From Pomphorhynchus laevis (lineage: Eukaryota > Acanthocephala > Palaeacanthocephala > Echinorhynchida > Pomphorhynchidae), in the NCBI GenBank assembly GCA_012934845.2, contig WNNJ02001412.1, positions 1 through 64,000 of the forward strand: DNA of 64,000 bases, in the 5' to 3' direction. Shown here piece by piece: positions 11,791 through 23,100 of this stretch. Each line of letters starts with the position of its first letter. Positions within the stretch are counted from its first letter, which is position 1. The position numbers and the translations under genes were made by a program. The notes under the pieces are model-generated. The model was given only the letters and a program-made list of their open reading frames with translations. It did no database searches and was not told where the DNA came from.

Positions 11791-11932
11791 AAGGCTCAGT
11801 TTAATATTGCAATAGCTGCTGCTATCATCATCAGGAACTATTAGTTAGGATGTTTTACATCATCAGGAATTATGATATTCAACAGCTACTGATGATTATA
11901 TCAGCAACTATTGACATATTGAACTGAACCTT
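11791..11932. repeat. Foldback (MITE-like) element, 142 bp
   Basis: Imperfect inverted arms of about 45 bp: AAGGCTCAGTTTAATATTGC ... and ... CATATTGAACTGAACCTTT, each with ATCATCAG inside. Noncoding. No clear target duplication. Confidence 0.6.
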
Positions 11933-12149
11933 TTCATTAATTAAAAAAATTTAAATAAAATAAAATTTTATTAAAATTTTATTTAATTAAATAATTATAA
12001 ACATAAATAATTACATTAAAATAAAAACATGAGCATTTTCAAAACAATTTGCAATTAATGTGCAATTTATTAGAAATATGCAAATATTTCTAATCAAAAA
12101 AATATTTCTTTCATATTTTTAATGTGCAAATATTAGAAATCAAATAAAA

Positions 12150-13690
12150 CATATATAAGTTTTAAATATACATTAAAACCGCTCTGTATTTATGAATAAA
12201 ATACTTAAAGTAATTAAGTATTACACACATTTTTAAAACTAGATAATAAAACTATACCTATATTATATTGGAATCCAAAATTACATAAAAATCCAATAAA
12301 ACCTAGGTTCATATGTAGTGCGTTTAAATGTACATTAAAACCACTTTCTGTCTATATGAATAAAATACTTAAAGTAATTAAAGCATATTTTAAAAAATAT
12401 TGCAAGGTAATCGAAATTAATACTGGTATAAAACACTATTTCAGTATTAATTCTACAAAAGAATTTTTAGAACAGACAAAAGGAATAAATTTTCAAAATA
12501 TAAATACATACGATTTTAGTACGCTTTATACAAGTCTAGGTTTGGTAGATATTAAAGAAGCGTTAGTAAAATTAATTAATCTTATATTCGGAAAAAGATA
12601 TACATATATATGTTATAATAATTATAACGCCTATCTAACAAAAATTAAACCATCAAATAAATATAAATATATGGATAAAATTGAATTGATAGAAGTCTTA
12701 AATATTTTAAATCAAAATTATTTAAAAGTAGGGATATCTATATTTAGACAAGCTTTATAGAATATGAATTTGTTCATAACTGTTTAAAAAGCAAATCTAA
12801 ATTATATAAAGATATGAAAATGTTTAGATACATTGATAAATATGTGTATTTAATTCTAGCAATTTTATTCAATAAGCGAACAAATTTATCCAGGTAGCAT
12901 CATTCTTAATAAAACCAATATTAATGATAAAGAAAGTATATATCTAGATATGAGCATTAAATTAACATCAATTAAAAATACTTTTAATTTATATCGTAAA
13001 GATGACATTTAAATTTACAAGAAACATATTTTTGCATGAGCATTCATGCATACCACATAATATAAAATATAATACATTAAATAATGAAATTTTAAGAATT
13101 GCGACAATTTGTAACGATATTAGTTTTCAAAATCATTTAAATAATTTAATAGATGCATATTTTAAACTAGGTTACTATAAAAATACCATCAAACAGAAAA
13201 TAGTAAAATATATAAATCAACACAATATTATTAAAAATAAATTTAAAATCATTAGCGGGAAATTTTTATGGATAATAAATAATATACTTTGAATTAGAAT
13301 AAGATACTAGATAATCAAATTTCATCAGATGAAATTCGTCATTAGCACGTGTGTGGCCCTGATGCTATGTTGGGTAGAGGAATTAGGGATCGAAACCTTA
13401 TATAAATATATAAATCAACACAATAATATAAAGAATAAATTTAAACTCTTAAATGGCAAATTTTTATGAATGGATAATAAATAATATACTTTGTATTAGA
13501 ATAAGATACTAGATAGTTTTATCAGAGGAAATACATCATTAGCGTGTATTTGGCCCCGCTGCTATGTTGGGTAGAGGAATTAGGGACCGAAACCTTATAG
13601 CATAACAGTTCCTTCTGATGACCTATAATTTTATTCTGATACATTGTCCGTTATTTATTAGTCAATTTTAAAAAAATGACTTTTATTTTT
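12150..13690 (+). mobile_element. Penelope-like retroelement, best RT copy
   Basis: PLE reverse transcriptase. From about 12237 the frame reads ILYWNPKLHKNPIKPRFI, the PLE signature, before the ATG at 12356; then NTYDFSTLYTSLGLVDIKEA (motif A region) and a break near 12760. The C-terminal part at 13002-13292 has NIFLHEHSCIP, GYYKNTIKQKIVKYINQHN and ends GKFLWIINNIL*. No GIY-YIG endonuclease domain follows the stop. The terminal noncoding block (13300-13400) is followed by a second copy of the coding end and terminal block (13400-13690), a partial tandem typical of PLEs. 12150-12210 is a short duplication of 12325-12380. Broken by several frameshifts. Confidence 0.8.
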
Positions 13691-13830
13691 AATTTCAATT
13701 TTGTATTTTAACTTGATATAAGTATAAATTGTATAAATTCTTATATAATTAGTTTTTATTTATAATTATTTATAAAAAATCTTATAACTATTATTTATTT
13801 TATTTTAAATAGTTGATAGTAATCAATTAC

Positions 13831-14007
13831 TGATAAATAATTATTGGAGCTGGATCAAACGAAAGAATAAATTATTTTTGATATTTCGCTAACTTCTGTT
13901 AGCATCTTCAGAAGATTACTAATTTTCTGAAGATGCTAACAGTAGTCAGCAAAATATCAAAAATAATTACGTCTTTCCCTTTATCCAGCTCTAAAAATTA
14001 TTTATTA
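13831..14007. repeat. Foldback element with arms of about 80 bp
   Basis: Inverted repeat: GGAGCTGGAT ... TTATTTTTGATATTT ... GTTAGCATCTTCAGAA, loop GATTACTAATT, then TTCTGAAGATGCTAAC ... AAATATCAAAAATAA ... ATCCAGCTC. The inner arms are nearly perfect. No ORF; MITE-like. It separates two PLE terminal blocks. Confidence 0.75.
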
Positions 14008-14034
14008 GCAAATAATTATTTGATTTAGCAAAAT

Positions 14035-14180
14035 TTAAAATCGAAAGACCGCTGATAGCATAGCAGTTACTCCTGGTGACCTCTAATCCTTATTCTGATA
14101 CAACGTTTGTTATTTATTAGTCAATTCATAAAATGACTTTGATTTTAAATTTCAATTTTTTATTTCAACTTGATATAAGT
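14035..14180 (+). mobile_element. Penelope-like terminal block
   Basis: Contains CGCTGATAGCATAGCAGTT, CTCCTGGTGACCTCTAATCC and TTATTAGTCAATTCATAAAA, as in the copies at 0.9, 1.4 and 13.6 kb. No coding part. Confidence 0.65.
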
Positions 14181-14559
14181 TTTAATAAGGATTATTATTG
14201 CTTATAAGTTTATAAAATTGAATTATAAAATATAAATTGAATTATATAAAATCTTATAACAAATAATAAAACAAATCTATTTATTTTATTATTTAATTAT
14301 TAAATTTTGATTTAACATTATTATTATGTTATTATCATTTATGATTATATCTCTGTTAGCTGATTTGATTTGTTTAATGTGTCTATTACAAATAACTTAA
14401 TTAATTTTGACAGATTAAAAAAAATCTGAAGTAGTTAAGTATCTGAATACAATTTTAATTTTAATTAGCATAAGTATCAATACGGACGGAAAAGGGATAT
14501 TTTTTAATTATCCTAGAAATATTTAATGAAATAAACATACTCTTAAATAAATTAATATT

Positions 14560-14860
14560 TCAGATGTAAATAATTGTTATAAGATTTTTTATAATTCATA
14601 TCAAGTTAAAATAAAAAATTGAAATTTAAAATAAAAGTCAATTTTTATGAATTGACTAATAAGACGGTGTATTAGAATTAGGATTAGAGGTCATCATGAG
14701 GAACTGCTATGCTATCAAGTTTCGGCATATATTCCCAGACCCAATATGGGAGCTGGTCAAATACGCGCTAATGACGCATTTCCTCTGATAAAATTTGATT
14801 ATCTTGTGTACCTTATTCTAACGCGAGACATATTGTTTATCCCTCCGTTAAAAATTTCCA
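14560..14860 (-). mobile_element. Penelope-like terminal block, reverse
   Basis: Reverse complement of the PLE end: on - strand AGTGGAAATTTTTAACGGAG (end of ORF), GTTAGAATAAGGTACAC, GATAGCATAGCAGTTCCTC, TTATTAGTCAATTCATAAA. It abuts the poly(A) end of the RLE LINE. Confidence 0.65.
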
Positions 14861-14871
14861 CTAATAGTGTA

Positions 14872-17800
14872 ATTTTTTTTTTTTTTAACATGTAATAATT
14901 TTTTTTTAATTTATTTTCTTTATTAGTAAAACATAAAATTAAAGGTAACCCTCTAATGGGCCCTATTTGTCAATTCAAAAAAAAATAATTATCTGTATGT
15001 GTAGTTATGCAAAAACTGGACGATGAAACGCCGATCTGGATCCTCTAATGCACCGGGATACCATCCTTGCGAGACGGATGCCTATTCTACAACGCAGCGT
15101 TGAAATTACATCCGAATACTTAACCTCTGCTCTTTCGGCGATAGTATTCGCGATTTTTTTCAGAAGACTTTCCGTGCCCTTACCTGCACCTCCAGAGTTC
15201 GACAATACAACAGGAATGAAAGATGCTCTTTCAATTTCGGTTATTCTTTCTAGATATTTATTTCTTTTTCGGCTTTCGTGATACTCAAAACACGCACTTG
15301 GATTCCTTGATAAATTCGACGGCGCGAGCGCATTAAAAATGCAAACATCTATTAAAGTACGTTCCGTCTTGTCACCAAACAATCCGTTGCATGATATGTC
15401 CAATCTCGCTTCTTTATCCTTAGTAGTTGTTTGTTTCAAGAAAGTTACATTTGAAGAAACAGGCGCCAGTCGAGGTTCGATTTGTACAGATGGACATATT
15501 TCAGTAAGCGTGTATGCTAAGAAATCCCGTACCACGTCATGTCTCATAGATGGAAGTCCACCAAGTGAACACGAAAGCGAGTGCGCCAGAGAATTTACTG
15601 TACCACATTGACAATAGGACGGAGCGCTTTTTGGAAGAAAACCGTATCGCGCCGCCATAGCGTCTCGAAATTCATCGTTGCTTAGCCTTGAATTCCTTTC
15701 ATGCGATGGATAAACTGAAAGCCATGATGATGCACCTTTGACTGACGAGTGTTCTATTGACCTTCTCAATAAATGATTGCAATTATCGAGAATATTATTG
15801 CGATTAATTTTACAACGGGAGATATTTTGAGCGCGGATTAGTTTAATTATCGTATCTTGTTTTCCTTTTAGTGATTCGCCGGAGTAACCTTCCAAACATG
15901 GAGCGCATAGGGAAGTAGATGATTCATATTCCGATTGAACCAATGCTGAAGGATCACGTATACTTACGCCACCGTCCCTGTAACTGAGGCAAAGCGTTCT
16001 CCATATAAATTCATCACTTGAAAGATCGATATTAAACAGCTTAGATATCATCATTTTTATTCTTTCAGACAGAGGACCAATCCAATCTACAGAACATTCA
16101 CAAGTCCTCAGGAGATGCGACCATTTGTGCTGAATTGATCTGATAAAAGCCGTATACGCAACCTGAACATCGAGTTCACCCATATCTACCAACCGTTCAA
16201 TGGAATTCGATATATCCTGCACAAATGATGATACAAACTGCTTAACGTAAGCGTATTTACCGATCGGGGAACCAAGAATTTTCACACCGTTTTCCATTAT
16301 CGGAATATTGGTGTCACTGAATTCTGTTTGTAGCGATGTACTGTCATATCCGTTAGAGTAGATTTTACATTTTTCGGGATTGATGTAAAAACCATACTTC
16401 GGACCAAGCAACATTAACATTTTGAAAGCCGCCTTAACCATACTAGGCGGACCAACCATATTACCATCATCAGCATACCATAATTGTTCAACATTGGGGC
16501 ATTTTTTTATAAGCCGGTATATTAATGGTAGCGTTGCGGCACTGAAAGCAGCCATTGAAAAAACATCACCCTGTGTAAATCCTTCTGAAGACCATATGTA
16601 TTCGTTTCCTGTAGCCATTCGAGTAGGATCTCTATACAAGTTTGACAATACGACTGATAATGCTGGACAAATATAAGGCATATTACGTAAAGCCAATTTT
16701 CTATTAATGCGATTAAAAGCATTGTCCGCGTCGATGGTGAGAAGTATGTTGTTCTCATTAGAAAGATGTGTTTTCAGAGCATGAATAACACATTCAGTTC
16801 CGGCCCGATGTGATGCACAATATTGTATAGAACCACATGCGTGTTGCAGCTGAGGCTGAACAACTTTGAGTATGGCCTTCGAAATAATTCTTCTGGAGAC
16901 ATCCCTGATACCTATTGGACGAATGCCATGAAGTTTGCTTAGTGGAATTAGTCGGCTTGTGGTAAAAGCCTCCATCGAAGTTTTAGGTATTTTACAAGTT
17001 GACAAATGCTTTGAGAAGAGAGCCAGTGCATCCGCTAGATTTCGCGACTCAGTTCCAAACGTAGATAGCATTGCGATCCATGCCTTCGCATCAAGGCCAG
17101 ATGGGCCTGCACCACCACTCATTCTACAAGCAGCCGTGATAATTGAATCTGCGTCAATCGAGTCGAATGCTATCGGATGGAAGACTGCATCGTTTTTCAA
17201 GGGGGAAGAAAGGATGGCATCTTCGTCAAGTAATGCAGGCTCTGGATGCTTGTCGAGAAGAAGTTGCCGTACTGTTTATTCTTCAATAGCATCATCGATA
17301 TCCAAAGGTATACCAACTCCAGGTTCCAAATCCAATAACCTTACGGCAGTTGTCAAACGCCCGTTAAGAACGAGCTTTCTGAATGAGCGACGCCAGTCGT
17401 CCTCGATATTATCAATTTTGTTTCTTTTGGAATTTTGATATTGCAGATAGCGGGCTTCGCCTAGTAGCGCATCATAATTACCGGTCTGCCAAGATTCCAT
17501 CCTTCTCTGTATAAGTTCTTTTGTTTGCTTCATTTTTGAGTTTCGGCATCGTTGTAGCACGAGTTGAGGTAAAATAATCGCCAATTTAAGAGAACAACTG
17601 TCAGATGCTGCAAATTCATAGATGCGAGCCATTTCGGAAATAAACGATTTCGACGCTTGACACCTTGGTAGTCTTAACAAATTCGGCTTCCAGAGTGCCA
17701 CTTCCGTGAACATCACATCGATGTATTCAGGTGAAGCACTGTTTTGATGAGATATTGACGCTTCACATTGTATGTCGTCGTTGTGGACTGGTTGGATTGG

Positions 17801-18110
17801 ATGGACGTATTCGTTATTAAAGGTGTTATTCCGATGTCCATCGTTACAATGATTTGTGTTTATATTGGTAATATCCGCAGGATTTTCGAGTTTATTAAGG
17901 CAGTGTGCTGCCGAACAATTTGTACAAGGATGTTTCGCTCTTGCACATTTACAGTTTTTGCATTTAGCTGCCTACCCATTACACGTACAGCATTTGTATG
18001 TAGAGGATGGGACACCTCGAGGCATGCTTGTGTGTTATAGTGTATGTATGTTAGAGGAAATTGATGATGTAAATTTGATTGTAATCAGTTATAATTCAGT
18101 GATTTTGTAA
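14872..18110 (-). mobile_element. RLE-type non-LTR retrotransposon, nearly full length
   Basis: Holds one long reading frame (15005-18025). The 3' UTR contains AATAAAG-type signals and ends in A-rich tracts near 14872-14910 that meet a PLE remnant. The 5' end is uncertain; a duplicated GTATGTTATTTTAT at 18129 and 18258 marks sequence that may be outside it. Only two in-frame stops were seen, so this is among the youngest-looking elements here. A 3'-end relative is at 26513-27030. Confidence 0.8.
15005..18025 (-). CDS. RLE LINE polyprotein: Cys-rich motif, RT, restriction-like endonuclease
   Basis: One frame of 1007 codons from ATG (18025) to the stop at 15005, interrupted by TAG at codon 18 and TAA at codon 250; both sites would suit Gln (CAG, CAA). 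Domains: CXC-like cysteine cluster at residues 12-45 (KCCTCNG, CKNCKCARAKHPCTNC); helical linker; RT with RLIPLSKLHGIRPIGI, motif A TIDADNAFNRI (about 432), motif B EGFTQGDVFSM, catalytic YADD (about 517-520); then CxC-x7-H-x3-C (YCQCGTVNSLAHSLSC, about 804-819), RHDVVRDF and a PD-(D/E)XK-like stretch LDISCNGLFGDKTERTLIDV of restriction-like endonucleases (about 875-890). This layout matches an RT family frequent in cnidarians and other invertebrates; clade not settled. It would nick DNA and prime reverse transcription on the target. Confidence 0.8.
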
Positions 18111-19092
18111 GTAGTTTATTAAGCAGCTGTATGTTATTTTATTGTGTTTATTAGAAACCAAATAATATGCACACTAGTCAGAGCCCTTGTATCTCGGGAT
18201 GACTGCTTGAATTTTGGTTTAAACTCGTTGTCCCGACCACAGATTCCGGATGCACAGTGTATGTTATTTTATCTCAAACTTTTTTTAAAGCTCATAGTGT
18301 AAATAATATTAATAATAATATTTTGTTACTTCTCCATTATAAGAATTTTTTAAATATATAATTTCTTTTTGCACAATTTACAGTCCACTGCTTCCCGCAA
18401 ATGGGTCATTTATATAAATGTCAGTTATGAGTAATTGTTGATCCTCTATTTTATGCCCTTTCTTCTGTATAGTCGTTGCGATACAATTGAGACGCAGGAA
18501 TTCGAGTTGCTCGAATGCACATTGAGACTGTTCGAGCGATTGCAATGCTGAATATCGTGCGCAAATGTGAAACAATCAGAATATTGGTCCCGTTCGCATC
18601 GAATCTTTTGCTGCTATCCATTTGATTACTTGTGAAGCTTCTCTCCTAATTCCTTCAGTTGTTGAGAAGATCACGTAAAGAGAGAATATTCCTCTCTCCA
18701 ACTCATGTATTCACTCTTATAAGAGCGAATATATAAGAAATAGAAATAAAAATAACCAAACTTACTTCACCAAGCATACTTGAAAATAAGCAGAAAAATA
18801 AATGTCGTATCAAAAATACAAGTTTTTAGTATTTCCGATAGAGGTTATATTACAGGGAAAACAAAGTTCACGAGTCAATAACTTGTCAGTAGAAGAAATC
18901 AGATCAGATAACTGAGTCTACTTATTTTTTAAATCAAAACTAAATATTCCACATCAACATTACGTGCGCATAAAACTTTAATTGCGTGTTTACACCGCAG
19001 ACAAGGTGGTTGTGTGCTTTGTCAATCAATTTTACGTAATCGTGTCTCCGTTGAAAGGCCAAGAATCGAAAATCTTGGAAATCAGTGATCAG
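18111..19092. other. No gene; short dispersed repeats
   Basis: 18786-18890 resembles 20535-20665 (shared AGAGGTTATAT, ACAAAGT..A..AGTCAA). Small palindromes near 18675-18730 (GAGAGAATATTCCTCTC; TTCACTCTTATAAGAGCGAA). The ORF at 18378-18575 has no motif. Confidence 0.45.
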
Positions 19093-19740
19093 TTTTAATA
19101 TTGAAAATTTTATTTTACGTTAAAGTTTATCTTTAATAATTCATATTTAAACGTATAAAAGTCAAAGTACGAAAGCCGACGTTTGATTCCTTTAAATTAT
19201 CATGTAATAACATTTGAAAAATAAATAAAATTAATTATTTTTAATTCTTTCAAACTTTATAATTTCTCTCTCTGATAATTTAGCAATAACTATTTTAAGT
19301 CATGATGTGTATTAAATGAGATTTACATTGAGAATTATTATCGACATCGTGGCACATCATTGTACACTGATCTGTACAATGTATGGTAGTAATTGCGAAA
19401 TTTTATAAATTTATTATTTTTAATCTTTTACTGATTCCAAGTAAATAATTAAATGTAGAATCTATAATTCCAAGTAAATAATTTTTAATATTGAAAATTT
19501 TATTTTACGTTAAAGTTTATCTTTAATAATTCGTATTTAAACGTATAAAAGCCAAAGTACGAAAGCCGACGTCTGATTCCTTTAAATTATCTTGTAATAA
19601 CATTTGAAAAATAAAATTAATTATTTTTAATTCTTTCAAACTTTATAATTTCTCTCTCTGATAATTTAGCAATAACTATTTTAAGTCATGATGTGTATTA
19701 AATGAGATTTACATTGAGAATTATTATCTCGACATCATGG
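19093..19740. repeat. Direct repeat pair of about 258 bp (19093-19352, 19484-19740)
   Basis: Two head-to-tail copies of high identity, both with ACGTTAAAGTTTATCTTTAA, GTACGAAAGCCGACGT and AAGTCATGATGTGTATTAAA, separated by 131 bp. Noncoding, just downstream of the CHP gene. Confidence 0.8.
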
Positions 19741-19975
19741 CTAGTTCGATCTAAATATTAACAGTTTCGAAGACAGTTTTTCACATACCATTTAAAAAAT
19801 AAAAAATTGAAAACAGAAATTATTCTTGTTACAGCTGAAATGACGAAGCAACATAATATATGCAAACATTTCTCATACATGTGTTCAAATATTTGCTTTA
19901 TGAAATTCTACCGGACGTCACTAAAACAAAAAATTCCCACGTCTTTCAAACAATAAAATAGTGTTCATTCTTCCG

Positions 19976-20137
19976 CTAGTTCATAAATTTCATTGACATT
20001 TTGGTTTCCAAATCTATCTTATCTAGGCTTTTGCAAAACTGTTCAAATGTAATTACGCCTTTAGACGAGTCATCTAATTCTCTTATTGTGTTCTCGGCAA
20101 CTTCATTTAAGGAACGATCATCGATATTGCCACCTAC
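19976..20137 (-). CDS. chp1-like: CHP exon 4 (EF4, C-terminus)
   Basis: Acceptor TTATTCAG; encodes VGGNIDDRSLNEVAENTI, the EF4 region and the CHP-type C-terminus; stop TAG at 19976-19978. Confidence 0.9.
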   Translation of the reverse strand, partial: VGGNIDDRSLNEVAENTIRELDDSSKGVITFEQFCKSLDKIDLETKMSMKFMN

Positions 20138-23100
20138 CTGAATAAAGCATAATAAATATAAAATTTACACGATTACTTTTGTGTTAAATTTAATCAACGT
20201 TTTCGGATAATCCAATAAATGAAGAAAAACCAAGTCATGATTTTATTTTTGTCATGATATTTACCACAATATCATTAATAATAAATATCTTTCATTTTTA
20301 TCAATGTATTGTTTTTATCTGTACTACAAACTTCGAATTTCATTTTTAATAACGTTTCCTTGCTATATTACCTGATATTATCATCTGTGTGTATATCCCA
20401 CTCTGGAAAATATACAATTGTTTTTATCTGTACTACAAACTTCGAATTACATTTTTAATATAATATTTCATTTTTTCATTATATTCTGCAGTATTGGCAA
20501 AAATTGAAGACAATAATTTCTATTAACTGATTAACAGAAAAATAATGTCGTATTAATAATACATTCAGTATTTCTGACAGAGGTTATATATTACCGGGAA
20601 ATTATTTTTTAATAATATTACCTAGAAAGTAATACAAAGTCCATAGGTCAACAATAACAAATAAAAAGTAAAATATAAAAAAGTAAACGAAGCACTACTG
20701 CTTCACGAAGGGGAAGCAGTAGTGCTGATTTAGCACTCAATGTGAAGTTACCAGAAATCTTTCTGGTACTTCATACACATGACTCGTATGCCATCTGTCA
20801 GTCCTCCTCTGCATCCAGTAGTGGGAGGGATCTGGCACTGATGAGTTACTGTGATGACGAAACGGTACTTGCTACCGTTCTTCCGCGTCTGGCTTCAATG
20901 ATAACAACGTATTTCACGCAGATTGGTCTCACTCTCTTTTGATATTCATGATTTAACTTAGCCGATATTCAAGAGACATGCGCTGGCATTTGACAGTGCT
21001 TTTGCTAATGATTATATTTGGTGAAGCAGTACTGCTGATTTTGCACTCAATGTGAAGTTACCAGAGGTCTTTCTAATACTTCATACACATGACTCGTGTG
21101 CCGTCTGCCAGTCCTCCTCTGGATCCAGCAGTGGGAGGGATCTGGCACTGATGAGTCATTGTGATGACGAAACGGTACTTGCTACTGTTATCGTCGTTCT
21201 TCCGCGTCTGGCTAAAAATGATTGCGTACATAATTCACGCGGAATGGTCTCACACACTCTCTCTTGATAAACTATAATCGTTTATAACCGATTAAACACG
21301 GTTTCAATTAATTAAATGCTAATTGGAATTAATTTAGGAGTCCTTATAAGCCATTGATCATTAGAAAAACATGTCGAAACAACATATGGTCGGTTTTAAA
21401 TGAGGATTTCTCTACGATAATCGCATAGTCTGATATTTTATATGAAAACCTTTAGATTATATTACCTTATAGTTAATCCGTATATTAAGACATACTTTAT
21501 CAAGATCTCCTTATACAATATTCAGATTTTATAGTTGGCCACTTAAATAATTGCTCTTCAATATATTATGTCCTCGAATTTAGATGTCCGTGGAATATGA
21601 TTTGGATCTCAAGGGCTCTCGAGGTATTAGCTAAAGCCTTATATATTTTAATGGTTTAACTGACAATTTGAATTTTGAATGTCTAACAAATAAGAATAAC
21701 AATGTCTACGAATAAGATAATGTGATAGTAAGCCAATTTTTTATTTGTTACAATTGTTCTGTCTCTCTAAACGACGGACTAAACAATTCCCAATTGATAA
21801 CTATCAAATTAAATTTAATAAAAACAAACTTCTTTAACGCTATTTCGGATTTAGATTTTCGTAATCATTATGATAGTTGATACAGAACCTTATGATTTTA
21901 TGGATACGTGTCTTTAAATTTGAATTTCTAACGATTTTAATGTAAAGTCAAGTATTATATGCATTGTGTTCAATTATGCAGTTTCCTGCTTCTTAAAAAT
22001 AATATAAAAATACATTTTAATGGTGAAAATACATATATTCATTAATATATTATATAACTGGCTCGACAACTACTAGCAATCAAGAAGAGAACATTGTCTA
22101 ACTCAATAAGGACCAAATGGATGAAGATAATTTCAAGTTATCATATCTAGGCAATGATATTGACTGCCAAACATAACACAAGAGCTTGTACAAAGGCGGT
22201 CAGGATAAAGTGTATCAGGAAGTATTTGCTGAAGGCACGTAAACTAGGAAAGAGGAGCAATCAATGGAAACTGGGATAATTAAGAATTTGGATTTTCTGA
22301 TCATTACTTTTTATATTTTCATTGTCTAGACATTAATCAGGTATCCCGAATAGTAGAAAAGAGGCTATAAACGATTGAACCAGTTTAAGAGATGTTTGAA
22401 TAAAAATCGTATTAAACGTACTAATCGTATATTAAAACATTCGCAATTTTAGTATTTAAATTTTTCACAAAATTTTAATAGTGACGTTATATACTCAAGT
22501 AATAAATCAAACTAATCAAAGATTTATTCAGTGGATATAGCAAGAATAAATTGGAATTTAAAGAATTACCATCATTTTCAGCACGTCAAGAAGTTCCTTC
22601 TTATCGATTTGTCCATCATGATCGCGATCGTATAGCTGTAAAGTGATTACATCAAGTGATTACATCAATTAATGGATGATTACATCAACTAATTTACTCA
22701 TTAATGGAGTTATGAAATGATTAATATCATTCCATCTACATCCCATTTTTATATTTCTTGAATAAACTTTAAGGGTTTTAAATAATTATAATGTCAAATT
22801 AATAGTCTACTAGCTTAGAATAACAATATATCATTAGCAACGCATAAGATGGTATAAAACGTTGGTATTTCAAATAACTTGGTGCACCACCATAATAACT
22901 TCAAAATCCTACGGATCTCACTGGTTTATCAAGATTATTGTTTAATATTTAATAGAGATAATTAGATAAATAATAATTTTATAATTTTATAAAATAAATA
23001 TGTAATTAGCAATAAATTATTATATAATTTTATAAAATAAAAATATAATTAGCTAAAGAAAACTATATAATTATATGAAATAAAGATAAAATTAAATATA

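Larger units (their letters stand above)
20711..21262 (+). repeat. Tandem pair with 310-bp spacing, retrozyme-like
   Basis: Copies at 20711-20944 and 21021-21262, sharing CACTCAATGTGAAGTTACCA, ACTTCATACACATGACTCGT, GTGGGAGGGATCTGGCACTG and ACGAAACGGTACTTGCTAC. A 76-bp spacer lies between. Copy 1 has a long hairpin GAAGTTACCAGAAA / TTTCTGGTACTTC. Both carry a hammerhead-like core. No coding sequence. Located in CHP intron 3, antisense to that gene. Confidence 0.75.

Noticed and set aside
15005-18025. Alternative genetic code with TAG/TAA as Gln.
   Set aside because: Host genes and LINE frames here end normally at TAG and TAA, and many conserved Gln positions use CAA/CAG. Decay of the copy is simpler.
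20711-21262. The 71-aa and 66-aa ORFs in the tandem units as genes.
   Set aside because: They differ by frame and length between copies and cross the structured core; the unit looks noncoding.
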